This document shows, one piece after another, positions 52,782-60,538 of a DNA stretch of 64,000 bases (positions are counted from its first letter, which is position 1; each line of letters begins with the position of its first letter). The stretch is from QFOX01 sp033763655 (GTDB lineage Bacteria; Pseudomonadota; Alphaproteobacteria; Rickettsiales; UBA3002). The notes beneath the pieces are model-generated. The model worked only from the letters and a program-made list of their open reading frames with translations. It did no database searches and was not told where the DNA came from. The stretch covers positions 28,704 through 92,703 of the forward strand of contig JANRKD010000012.1 in assembly GCA_033763655.1 (NCBI GenBank), given 5' to 3'. Made by a program: the position numbers and the translations under genes.

Positions 52782-52800
52782 TGTTTGAACTGTTCAAACA
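52782..52800. promoter_or_regulatory. 19-base perfect palindrome, operator candidate
   Basis: TGTTTGAAC-T-GTTCAAACA sits 13 bases before the ATG of the 70-residue gene and about 80 bases downstream of the end of the UmuD-like gene. Its right half, TGTTCAAACACG, recurs at 50963-50974 in the promoter region of the small acidic gene. It fits a repressor site for the leftward island genes. Confidence 0.6.
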
Positions 52801-52881
52801 CGAAGCTGTACGAACGATGGGTGGGCTGGCGTGGGGCTTGCCTAGGTGTCGCTTAGGGCTGGGATAGGGCTGGGCTTGGAC

Positions 52882-53409
52882 TTACGAAGCCGGGTGGATG
52901 ATGAATGTCACCACCCCATGCACCTTGAGTTCTTCGCCTTCTTTGATCAGGCGCGGCTCATAATCAGGATTTTCCGGCACCAGCATGATGTCACCATTCT
53001 GGCGATAAAGACGCTTCACGGTCAGTTCCCCGTCCACCGACACGATCACAATATCGCGATGCTCTGGCGTTTTGCCCAAATCGACCACCAGCACATCATC
53101 CTCGCGGATGCCTGCATCAATCATCGAGTCACCCGTCACGCGCACGAGATAGGTGCAATCCGGGTTCTTGATCATCAGCTCGTTGAGATCAATCGTATCA
53201 TCCAGATGATCTTCCAGCGGCGTCGGGATGCCAGCTGGGACGCGGGACGAATACAGCGGGACTTTGTAACCACGGTTTTGCACAAACCTACACACATCCC
53301 CCATCAGGCTGAGTGGAATGCGGATCGGCTTCGTTGCTTCGCCGTGTGGTCCTTTACCTTTTGGCCTTCCGGCACCCTTGCGTTTGCCGCCGTGCGATGT
53401 GTTCTTCAC
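52882..53409 (-). CDS. UmuD-like S24 peptidase with basic N-terminal extension (repressor candidate)
   Basis: A 175-residue LexA/UmuD-fold protein. The basic N-terminus (KRKGAGRPKGKGPHGEATKP) has an AT-hook-like GRP core. A self-cleavage site Ala59-Gly60 lies in RVPAGIPTP, with catalytic Ser95 in VTGDSMID and Lys132 in LTVKRLY. The C-terminal domain is closer to UmuD than to LexA, but umuD itself is encoded separately 0.9 kb away. It is divergent from the unknown gene-umuDC unit, as regulators often are. The GTG start has a GAGGGA site. Regulation of the neighbours and activation by RecA are inference. Confidence 0.75.
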   Translation of the reverse strand: MKNTSHGGKRKGAGRPKGKGPHGEATKPIRIPLSLMGDVCRFVQNRGYKVPLYSSRVPAGIPTPLEDHLDDTIDLNELMIKNPDCTYLVRVTGDSMIDAGIREDDVLVVDLGKTPEHRDIVIVSVDGELTVKRLYRQNGDIMLVPENPDYEPRLIKEGEELKVHGVVTFIIHPAS

Positions 53410-53521
53410 GCGAAGTTCCCTCGTAGGTTGTCAATGCAGTTGACGCTTCCTAGTATATTACTGTACATAATTCAAGAGGCATATAAAAGCATAATTTAGC
53501 AAGCAAAATCGGGAGGCTGGT

Positions 53522-54304
53522 ATGCCATTTCCGGAACGGGAGTATTACACATTGGAGCAAGCGGCACGGCGTTGGGCGGCAACACTGGAAGAAGTTCAGC
53601 ACGCCATTGTCGCAGGAAAACTTCATGCTTCGGCATGGGTTCCCTCAACTTTTGCCTATACGATTACCGAACACAGCCCCGATAGCGCCACCCGTTCCCC
53701 AGCGCAACCATTGGAAGGATATGTCCGCCTGATGCCGGAATCCTGCCGAATTATCTTCTCTCGTGGCGCGGTAGAGCGCCGGAAATTTCAGACAAACTTG
53801 CCCAACACTTATTTGCAGATTGTCGAGAGCCTGAACAAAATTGAGCTTCGCCGTGATGATTTGGTGATTCTGAACGATGATCTGCGCCAGTTCGAGCGTG
53901 AGTATCATCTGGTGGCCAGTAAACCGTGCAAAGTGATTAGTGTACACAAAATCAATGCCAAGTCCTCCGCCCGGACTCATGCGCTTTTCAGCTATCAGAA
54001 CGGCTTCCGCTTTGTACGGCTGGATGGAATACAATTCACCTTCGGCGAGATACAGGCCGCCATCATCCGCCAGCTCTATGAAGCCAGCGCCACCGATAAC
54101 CCGTGGGTGCATGGCAAAACGCTACTATCAAATGCCGGTTCCAATTCCATGATCATGCGTGACGTGTTCCGTCATCAACCCAAATGGAAGGAGCTGATCC
54201 ATACCAACGGGCGCGGCTTCTACCGCCTGAGCCCTATGTGCAGCCCTATCTCGGCTCCACCTGAGCCCTACCTGAGTCACACCCAACAAGAGGAAAATGT
54301 TTAA
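53522..54304 (+). CDS. Unknown 260-residue protein coupled to umuDC
   Basis: The N-terminus (MPFPEREYYTLEQAARRWAATLEEVQHAIVAGKLHASAWV) looks like a small MerR/excisionase-type helix-turn-helix. The middle part has no motif I recognise. The C-terminus (FTFGEIQAAIIRQLYEASATDNPWVHGKTLLSNAGSNSMIMRDVFRHQPKWKELI) is probably a second winged-helix-like region. A GGGAGG site precedes the ATG, and its stop overlaps the umuD start by one base, so it is the first gene of a umuDC operon. A regulatory role is likely from context; the family is unrecognised. The 112-base divergent gap (53410-53521) is A/T-rich and should hold both promoters. Confidence 0.7.
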   Translation: MPFPEREYYTLEQAARRWAATLEEVQHAIVAGKLHASAWVPSTFAYTITEHSPDSATRSPAQPLEGYVRLMPESCRIIFSRGAVERRKFQTNLPNTYLQIVESLNKIELRRDDLVILNDDLRQFEREYHLVASKPCKVISVHKINAKSSARTHALFSYQNGFRFVRLDGIQFTFGEIQAAIIRQLYEASATDNPWVHGKTLLSNAGSNSMIMRDVFRHQPKWKELIHTNGRGFYRLSPMCSPISAPPEPYLSHTQQEENV

Positions 54305-54762
54305 TGACCGCTCTGCACGCACATCACCGCACGCATCCGCCGTTTCAGATTCTGGAACCGGCTGATTATCCTTCCAGCCTTCGCCTGCCACTATTCGCCT
54401 GCGCGGTGCAGGCTGGGTTTCCATCACCGGCGGATGATTACATGGAGGGAAAGCTCGATCTCAACAAGCATCTGATCCGCCACCCCACCGCGACATTCTT
54501 CCTGCGTGCCACCGGCAATTCAATGATCAAGGCAGGCATTCATCCCGGCGATATTCTGGTGGTGGATCGCAGCCTAGAGCCGCGTCACGGCAAAATTGTG
54601 ATTGCGGCGCTGGATGGACAGTTGACCGTCAAGCGCCTGCATAAATCCGCAAAAGGCACCTTCCTGATGCCTGAGAACGACGAGTTCAAACCCATCAAGA
54701 TTGAGGATGGAAACGACGTGGTGATCTGGGGTGTTGTTACCACCGTGCTGCACGAGGTGTAG
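54304..54762 (+). CDS. umuD: UmuD-type SOS mutagenesis protein
   Basis: A 152-residue S24 peptidase. The self-cleavage site is Ala37-Gly38 in CAVQAGFPSP, with catalytic Ser73 in ATGNSMIK and Lys110 in LTVKRLH. The N-terminal arm is slightly longer than in E. coli UmuD. After RecA-stimulated cleavage, UmuD' would pair with UmuC to form a translesion polymerase. It is coupled on both sides: one base of overlap with the gene before, one base of gap to umuC. Its location on a mobile island suggests plasmid or phage-type SOS mutagenesis genes. Confidence 0.92.
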   Translation: MTALHAHHRTHPPFQILEPADYPSSLRLPLFACAVQAGFPSPADDYMEGKLDLNKHLIRHPTATFFLRATGNSMIKAGIHPGDILVVDRSLEPRHGKIVIAALDGQLTVKRLHKSAKGTFLMPENDEFKPIKIEDGNDVVIWGVVTTVLHEV

Positions 54763-54763
54763 T

Positions 54764-56026
54764 GTGGCAAAAATTTTCGCACTCATCGACTGCAACAACT
54801 TCTATGCCAGCTGCGAGCGGGTGTTCAACCCGTCGCTGGTTAGCAGGCCGATTGTTGTGCTTTCCAACAATGACGGGTGCGTGGTGGCCAGATCGAATGA
54901 GGCCAAGGCTTTGGGCATTCCGATGGGTGCGCCGTATCACCAGCACAAAGCTGTGATCGAAAAAAACAGTGTGGCGGTGTTTTCCTCTAACTACCAGTTT
55001 TATGGCGATATGTCGCAGCGAGTCATGGAATCCCTGCGCCTGCTAGTGCCGGATATGGAAGTCTATTCGATTGATGAGGCATTCATGCGGTTGGATGGTT
55101 TTACCCATGTTGATCTGACGACTTTCGCCAGCGATATTCGCAGCAAAGTCCGCCAATGGACAGGCATTCCCACCTCTATCGGGATTGCGCCCACCAAAAC
55201 GCTGGCCAAGATCGCCAATCATGTGGCGAAGAAACGCACTACCACCGGCGTGTTTGATATGCGCGACCCCATAGTGCAGGAGCAGATCATGCGCGATCTG
55301 CCCATCGAAGAAATCTGGGGCATCTCCTATCGCTGGGGAAAGAAGCTCCGCGCCATTGGCATCACCACGGCCTTGCAGCTGAAAAACAGTGATCCCAAGC
55401 ATATCCGAAAGCATTTCAGTGTGGTGGGTGAGCGCATCGTCATGGAGTTGCGCGGTCTTTCCTGCCTCGATCTGGAACAAATATCACCGAAGAAGAATAT
55501 CCTTTCCTCGAAATCATTCGGCAAGCTGGTGACGGATCGTGATCAGATCGAAGAAGCGCTGGCCAACTATGCCGCTCGTGCCTGCGAGAAATTGCGGCGG
55601 CAGAAAAGCAAAGCACAGGGGATTTATGTGTTCATCCGCACCAACCCCTTCCGTGATCGTGATCCGCAATATCGAAACGGCGTAATGCTTGGCCTTACAC
55701 TTCCCACGTCAGACACGGCGCAAGTGATCGCTGTTTCCAAAGCACTTCTGAAATCAATTTATCGCAAGGGATACCGCTATCATAAGGCAGGCCTGATGCT
55801 GCTCGATCTGATCCCGGAGGCACAATGTCAATCGCATCTGTTTGTGGCGCGGGATGATGCAAAGCGAGACAGGCTGATGCGGGTGATGGATCAGATGAAT
55901 CAGTCCATGGGAACCGGCACCGTGTTTCATTTGGCGCAGGGAACCAAGCGTGACTGGAGCATGCGCTGCGATAATCGCTCTCCACGCTACACCACCAAAT
56001 GGGAGGAGTTGGGAAAAGTGGCATAA
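54764..56026 (+). CDS. umuC: UmuC translesion DNA polymerase subunit
   Basis: A 420-residue Y-family polymerase. The metal-binding motif is IDCNNFYASCERVFNP at residues 7-22, the second catalytic motif YSIDEAFMRL lies near 104, and a helix-hairpin-helix thumb region (WGISYRWGKKLRAIGITTALQL) near 185. The C-terminal little finger is followed by a DUF4113-type tail (RDWSMRCDNRSPRYTTKWEELGKVA), typical of UmuC. The GTG at 54764, two bases after the umuD stop, is the natural start (VAKIFALIDCNN). Confidence 0.94.
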   Translation: MAKIFALIDCNNFYASCERVFNPSLVSRPIVVLSNNDGCVVARSNEAKALGIPMGAPYHQHKAVIEKNSVAVFSSNYQFYGDMSQRVMESLRLLVPDMEVYSIDEAFMRLDGFTHVDLTTFASDIRSKVRQWTGIPTSIGIAPTKTLAKIANHVAKKRTTTGVFDMRDPIVQEQIMRDLPIEEIWGISYRWGKKLRAIGITTALQLKNSDPKHIRKHFSVVGERIVMELRGLSCLDLEQISPKKNILSSKSFGKLVTDRDQIEEALANYAARACEKLRRQKSKAQGIYVFIRTNPFRDRDPQYRNGVMLGLTLPTSDTAQVIAVSKALLKSIYRKGYRYHKAGLMLLDLIPEAQCQSHLFVARDDAKRDRLMRVMDQMNQSMGTGTVFHLAQGTKRDWSMRCDNRSPRYTTKWEELGKVA

Positions 56027-56098
56027 ACACATGATTGACGGTTGTTTGTTCCGTGATTTCCTGTATTTTCTGAAACGAAACTCGCACAGGGTGAGGAA

Positions 56099-56287
56099 AT
56101 GAACACGGACATAATGACAATCGATGAGGTAGCGGACTACCTCAAACTGAAACTGAAAACCGCCTATCACCTCGCGGCAAAGGGTGACATTCCCGGCTTC
56201 AAAGTCGGTGGATCATGGCGGTTTCGTCGCAGCGAGATTGAAAAGTGGATTAAACGGCAAGAAGCCGGGAAAAAGGAGAGCAAATAA
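56099..56287 (+). CDS. Helix-turn-helix (excisionase/MerR-type) protein leading the restriction operon
   Basis: A 62-residue DNA-binding protein of the HTH_17 type: MTIDEVADYLKLKLKTAYHLAAKGDIPGFKVGGSWRFRRSEIEKWIKRQ. Such one-domain proteins act as excisionases or as small regulators. It has a GAGGAA site and its stop overlaps the hsdM start by one base, so it heads the type I operon and is probably its regulator. A weak TTGACG (56035-56040) lies upstream. A role in excision of the island is the alternative. Confidence 0.82.
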   Translation: MNTDIMTIDEVADYLKLKLKTAYHLAAKGDIPGFKVGGSWRFRRSEIEKWIKRQEAGKKESK

Positions 56288-57858
56288 TGGCTGACACAAA
56301 AAAAGAACAGGAACGCTCAGCGTTACACTCCACCATTTGGCGAATCGCCAACGACCTTCGCGGCAGCGTTGATGGCTGGGACTTCAAGCAATATGTATTG
56401 GGCATCCTCTTTTACCGCTTCATCTCAGAAAATCTAAGCTCTTACGTGAATGAAAAACAAAAACAGGCTGGCGAGCGTAACTTTGACTACGCCGCATTAA
56501 GCGATAGCGATGCAGAGCGTGGTCGCGAACTGATTCTTGAAGAAAAAGGCTTCTTCATTCACCCCAGCGAGTTGTTCGAGAACGTTTGCAAACGCGCAGA
56601 ATCTGATGCCAACTTGAACGAAACGCTTGAGAAAGTGTTCAAAAATATCGAGGCTTCCGCCCAAGGAACCGACAGTGAAAGCGACATGAAGGGGCTGTTT
56701 GATGACATTGATGTGAACAGCAACAAACTTGGTGCGACGGTCGTAAGGCGCAACGAAAAGCTGGTGAAGCTGCTCAATGCTATCGGCGAGCTGCCGATTG
56801 GTAATTATGGCGATAACTCCATCGATATTTTTGGCGATGCGTATGAATATCTGATGACCATGTACGCGGCCAACGCTGGGAAATCCGGTGGCGAGTTCTT
56901 CACGCCGCAAGAGGTTTCTGAACTTCTCGCACGCATTACCGTGGTAGGAAAAACAGAGGTCAACAAAGTATATGATCCCGCATGCGGCTCTGGATCGCTG
57001 CTGCTGAAGTTTGCCAAGGTGCTGGGCAAAGAAAACGTGCGGAATGGTTTCTATGGTCAGGAAATCAATATCACGACTTACAACCTTTGCCGCATCAATA
57101 TGTTTTTGCACGACATCAACTATGAACAATTTGATGTTGCACATGGTGACACACTCACCGACCCCCACCACTGGGATGATGAACCATTTGAAGCCATCGT
57201 GTCTAATCCGCCATACTCGATCAAATGGGACGGTGACGCAAACCCACTGCTGATTAACGATGATCGTTTTACGCCAGCGGGTGTTCTTGCGCCAAAATCA
57301 AAAGCTGATCTGGCGTTTGTGATGCACGCCCTTTCATGGCTGGCAACCAACGGTACAGCTGCAATCGTTTCTTTCCCCGGCGCGATGTATCGCGGCGGCG
57401 CGGAGCAAAAAATAAGGAAGTATCTGGTTGATAATAATTACGTCGATGCTGTGATCCAGCTCCCAACCGATTTATTCTTTGGAACCACCATCGCCACCTG
57501 CATATTGGTTCTGAAAAAGAACAAATCCGACAGCAAGGTGCTGTTCATTGATGCAACAGCTGAGTTTGTGCGCGGTTCAGCGAAAAATAAGCTGAATGAT
57601 GAACACATTACGAAGATTCTGGATTGCTACGCCAGCCGCTCTACGGAAGAACATTTCTCCCGCCTTGTGCCGCATAAAGAGATCGAGGAAAAAGATTATA
57701 ACATCAGCGTTGGTACTTATGTTGCGCCCAAGGATGAACGCAAAGCTGTCAACATCTCCGAACTGAATGCACGAATAGGTGACATTGTAAGTAGGCAAAA
57801 TGAACTGCGCTCACAGATTGACGCAATTGTAGCCGACTTAGAGGGAGACGCCGCATGA
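56287..57858 (+). CDS. hsdM: Type I restriction-modification DNA methyltransferase subunit
   Basis: A 523-residue N6-adenine methyltransferase. The N-terminal helical HsdM domain (about 10-150) includes WDFKQYVLGILFYRFISENL. The SAM motif I DPACGSGSLLL begins at residue 230 and the catalytic motif IV NPPYS at 307. A coiled C-terminal tail meets HsdS. Length and the N-terminal type fit the EcoR124/EcoprrI (type IC) group. It overlaps hsdS by 4 bases (ATGA). With HsdS it methylates and protects host DNA; the whole complex restricts unmethylated DNA. Confidence 0.95.
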   Translation: MADTKKEQERSALHSTIWRIANDLRGSVDGWDFKQYVLGILFYRFISENLSSYVNEKQKQAGERNFDYAALSDSDAERGRELILEEKGFFIHPSELFENVCKRAESDANLNETLEKVFKNIEASAQGTDSESDMKGLFDDIDVNSNKLGATVVRRNEKLVKLLNAIGELPIGNYGDNSIDIFGDAYEYLMTMYAANAGKSGGEFFTPQEVSELLARITVVGKTEVNKVYDPACGSGSLLLKFAKVLGKENVRNGFYGQEINITTYNLCRINMFLHDINYEQFDVAHGDTLTDPHHWDDEPFEAIVSNPPYSIKWDGDANPLLINDDRFTPAGVLAPKSKADLAFVMHALSWLATNGTAAIVSFPGAMYRGGAEQKIRKYLVDNNYVDAVIQLPTDLFFGTTIATCILVLKKNKSDSKVLFIDATAEFVRGSAKNKLNDEHITKILDCYASRSTEEHFSRLVPHKEIEEKDYNISVGTYVAPKDERKAVNISELNARIGDIVSRQNELRSQIDAIVADLEGDAA

Positions 57859-59042
57859 GCAGGATTGATGATCTGATCGCCGAGCATTGCCCGAATGGTG
57901 TGACCTTCAAAGAGCTAGGCAAGGTTTGCAAAATTAAAACAGGCGAAGCTGTAAGCAAACAACTAATTGTTTCAAAACCCGGTCAATATCCTGTAATCAA
58001 CAGTGGACGAGAGCCATTGGGGTTCATTGATCAATGGAACACAGAAAATGATCCTATAGGCATTACTAGTCGAGGCGCTGGCGTTGGCTCTATCACATGG
58101 TGTGAGGGAAGATATTACAGGGGTAATCTCAATTATTCTTGTACCATAATTGATGAAGCCATGCTTTCAGTTCGGTTTCTGTTTTATCTGCTGAATGACA
58201 TACAAGATAAAATCCAATCCCTGTGTACCTACGATGGCATCCCCGCCCTGAATAAAGGCAATCTTGAGAAGCTGGAAATTCCTGTTCCACCGCCTCAAAT
58301 ACAGAAAGAAATTGTTGACATCCTCGATGCGTTTACCAAGCTGGAAGCAGAGCTGGAAGCAGAGCTGGAAGCACGTCGTCAGCAATATGCGTATTATCGC
58401 AACTCCCTCCTTTCATTCAATGAGATCGGCAGAAACGTAGAGAGAGAGAGAGAGAGCCGTTTCGTCCAATGGCGATCACTCGGAGAAATAGCTATGTATT
58501 CCGATACGCGCATTGATGCCGCCGCTTTAGATCATCACACCTATGTTGGTGTCGATAATCTATTGCAAAATCGTGCTGGCAAAACCATATCGAATTATGT
58601 TCCAGAATCTGGAAGATTAACGCATTATAAAGCCGATGATATTCTGCTAGGTAATATTCGGCCTTATCTAAAGAAAATCTGGCACTCGGATAATCAAGGC
58701 GGAACTAATGGCGATGTTCTAGTAATCCGTATAAAGCCTGAAGAAAAAGAGAATGTTCTGCCACGCTATCTTTATCAAGTTTTGGCTGATGATAACTTCT
58801 TCCATTATGCAGTGAAAACATCCAAGGGCGCGAAAATGCCTCGCGGTAACAAGCAACTTATAATGAAATACGAAATCCCCGTACCATCTCCTGAAGAACA
58901 AGAACAAATCGTTGCTATTCTCGATAAATTCGATGCGCTGGTGAATGATATTTCCAGCGGATTGCCTGCCGAAATTTCCGCTCGCCGTCAGCAATATGAA
59001 CATTACCGCAATCAGCTTCTGACATTCCAAGAGGCTGCTTAA
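57855..59042 (+). CDS. hsdS: Type I restriction specificity subunit with repeat tracts
   Basis: A 395-residue HsdS with two target recognition domains (about 1-140 and 200-345). Each is followed by a matching conserved helix: LEARRQQYAYYRNSLLSF near 170 and ISARRQQYEHYRNQLLTF near 375. Just before the first helix an LEAE unit is repeated by a 12-base tandem repeat. Between the central helix and the second recognition domain an AG dinucleotide tract (58439-58456) encodes ERERES. Slippage there truncates the protein in either other frame. It overlaps hsdM by 4 bases and the ATPase gene by one. Confidence 0.93.
   Translation: MSRIDDLIAEHCPNGVTFKELGKVCKIKTGEAVSKQLIVSKPGQYPVINSGREPLGFIDQWNTENDPIGITSRGAGVGSITWCEGRYYRGNLNYSCTIIDEAMLSVRFLFYLLNDIQDKIQSLCTYDGIPALNKGNLEKLEIPVPPPQIQKEIVDILDAFTKLEAELEAELEARRQQYAYYRNSLLSFNEIGRNVERERESRFVQWRSLGEIAMYSDTRIDAAALDHHTYVGVDNLLQNRAGKTISNYVPESGRLTHYKADDILLGNIRPYLKKIWHSDNQGGTNGDVLVIRIKPEEKENVLPRYLYQVLADDNFFHYAVKTSKGAKMPRGNKQLIMKYEIPVPSPEEQEQIVAILDKFDALVNDISSGLPAEISARRQQYEHYRNQLLTFQEAA
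58341..58374 (+). repeat. 12-base tandem repeat encoding Leu-Glu-Ala-Glu in hsdS
   Basis: CTGGAAGCAGAG occurs twice in full and a third time in part (CTGGAAGCAC) from 58341, giving an LEAELEAELEA helix in the central spacer. In EcoR124-type HsdS the number of such four-residue repeats sets the distance between the two half-sites of the DNA target. Confidence 0.85.
58439..58456 (+). repeat. AG dinucleotide repeat, nine units, inside hsdS
   Basis: An uninterrupted AG tract of 18 bases in the middle of hsdS. Losing one unit leads to TGA at 58514-58516; gaining one leads to TAG at 58489-58491 (present coordinates). Both leave a protein of about 200-220 residues with only the first recognition domain and the central helix. 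Confidence 0.9.
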
Positions 59043-60538
59043 TGCCAAATAGCCCTCTATACAGCTTGATCATGCACGGAAACCCAGAATTCTGGTCTGG
59101 CAACGAGGGGTATGTTGACTTCCCAAGGGATAGGTTTCTTGAATACACAGATGATCACCTCAAAAATGAATTTCAGGCATTAGATCAGAATGTGGTCAAT
59201 AGGCTCAAAACATTGCCAACATTATTCGCAGTAGAGCATGAAAATGCTGATACCAGAGTTGGAAAAGTAACTGATATTGAAGTTCAGCCAAGAAACTTGC
59301 GTGTTTATTATCAATTCAATGACAAGCAAAACCAACTCACTAAGGGAACATTAGAGGCACAAGAGTTGAGGCTAGACGCCGATAAGTATGAGTTTTACAG
59401 AACCCATTGGGCACTCAAAGAAGCCAATTTGAACGATTTTCTGAAAGAGCGATCAAAAACCTTAGAAGGCATATTCGATAAAATAAAACAGGAATTGGAT
59501 ACACCGAATCCTGAAAAACCAGATCATACTAAGTTGATGGTTTTATATGCTACCAATTCTTCGGGGAAAACCAGAATTTCTAAGCGATTTGCTGATCAAT
59601 ATGATGAGCAGGTGCTGTACTATAACGCTTTTACCGAAGATTTATTCAGCTGGGATAACGAAAATTATATTCTAAAAATTGATAATCGGGCTTGGATTTT
59701 TAGGTTCATCGAAGAACAGGGGCTTGATCGTCAAATCATAGATAGGTTTCAGGAATTCACGGGATCAAAATTAGAGCCTTTCTTTGAAATTCCAGAGGAA
59801 AGAATCACTTTTCGCATTCGCAAGGGTGATGATGGGAGTACAGAAAACATTAAAATTTCCAGAGGCGAAGAGAGCGTTTTTATCTGGTCTGTCTTCTACG
59901 CTATTTTAGACGTTGGAATTGATGCTTTGAATGCCAAGGCAGAAGATAGGTCAACTCCTGACTTCGACAACATCCAGTATATTGTGATTGATGATCCGGT
60001 TTCCTCAATGGATGACACGCGGATTATTACCGTAGCTCTTGAGCTGGCAAAGCTGATCAAAAAATCAAAGAATCAGCTGAAATTTTTGATCACCACCCAC
60101 CATGCACTATTTTTTAACGTGCTGTTTAATGTGCGCGGCAAGAACTGGGATAGGAAAAACTACATTCTCTCAAAATCCGGAGCAGAGTTTATTCTGAAAG
60201 GCCAAGGCAGCGAATCACCCTTTGCGTATCATCATGTTGCCATGGCGGACATCGAAAAAGCAATTAAAGACAAAGACATCAAGAAATATCACTTCAACAT
60301 CTTCCGCGCCCTTTTGGAGAAAACAGCCAATTTCTTGGGGTATGATAGTTGGAAGATGTGCCTGACAGGTAGTGGACATAGTGACGCGTTTGCCAAAATC
60401 ATCGACCATTACAGCCATGATCGGCTATCGGATTTGGAATATCGCGACATAACAAACGATGAGAAAGTGGAGTTTGTTGAAGCCTTCAACTTTTTCACGG
60501 ACAAGTATTTTAAGCAGGAAGTAATAACAAATGGCTAA
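59042..60538 (+). CDS. PrrC/RloC-like AAA ATPase, candidate anticodon nuclease
   Basis: A 498-residue protein placed between hsdS and hsdR. After about 160 residues of unassigned N-terminus comes an ABC/SMC-type ATPase: Walker A LYATNSSGKT (168-177, the usual second glycine replaced by Ser), signature-like SRGEES (273-278) and Walker B YIVIDDPVSS (313-322). The C-terminus has R422-x3-E426 and, 33 residues on, S458-H459 (HYSHD), matching the Arg-Glu-His triad spacing of PrrC and RloC (4 and 32). In E. coli prr the order hsdM-hsdS-prrC-hsdR is the same. PrrC cleaves the tRNA-Lys anticodon when phage disables the restriction enzyme. It overlaps hsdR by 8 bases. Nuclease activity is inference. 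Confidence 0.72.
   Translation: MPNSPLYSLIMHGNPEFWSGNEGYVDFPRDRFLEYTDDHLKNEFQALDQNVVNRLKTLPTLFAVEHENADTRVGKVTDIEVQPRNLRVYYQFNDKQNQLTKGTLEAQELRLDADKYEFYRTHWALKEANLNDFLKERSKTLEGIFDKIKQELDTPNPEKPDHTKLMVLYATNSSGKTRISKRFADQYDEQVLYYNAFTEDLFSWDNENYILKIDNRAWIFRFIEEQGLDRQIIDRFQEFTGSKLEPFFEIPEERITFRIRKGDDGSTENIKISRGEESVFIWSVFYAILDVGIDALNAKAEDRSTPDFDNIQYIVIDDPVSSMDDTRIITVALELAKLIKKSKNQLKFLITTHHALFFNVLFNVRGKNWDRKNYILSKSGAEFILKGQGSESPFAYHHVAMADIEKAIKDKDIKKYHFNIFRALLEKTANFLGYDSWKMCLTGSGHSDAFAKIIDHYSHDRLSDLEYRDITNDEKVEFVEAFNFFTDKYFKQEVITNG

Noticed and set aside
53410..53521. An alphaproteobacterial LexA box (GTTC-N7-GTTC) or a CTG-N10-CAG site upstream of the umuDC unit
   Set aside because: GTTCCCTCGTAGGTTG and CTGTACATAATTCAAG each miss the consensus in spacing or sequence.
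54731..54763. UmuC start 33 bases upstream inside umuD
   Set aside because: The added residues (MLLPPCCTRCS) are not family-like and GTG at 54764 follows the umuD stop directly.
59042..60538. Calling the ATPase a generic SMC-like or DUF protein
   Set aside because: Its position between hsdS and hsdR and the C-terminal R-x3-E...SH spacing favour PrrC/RloC, although the nuclease role remains a prediction.
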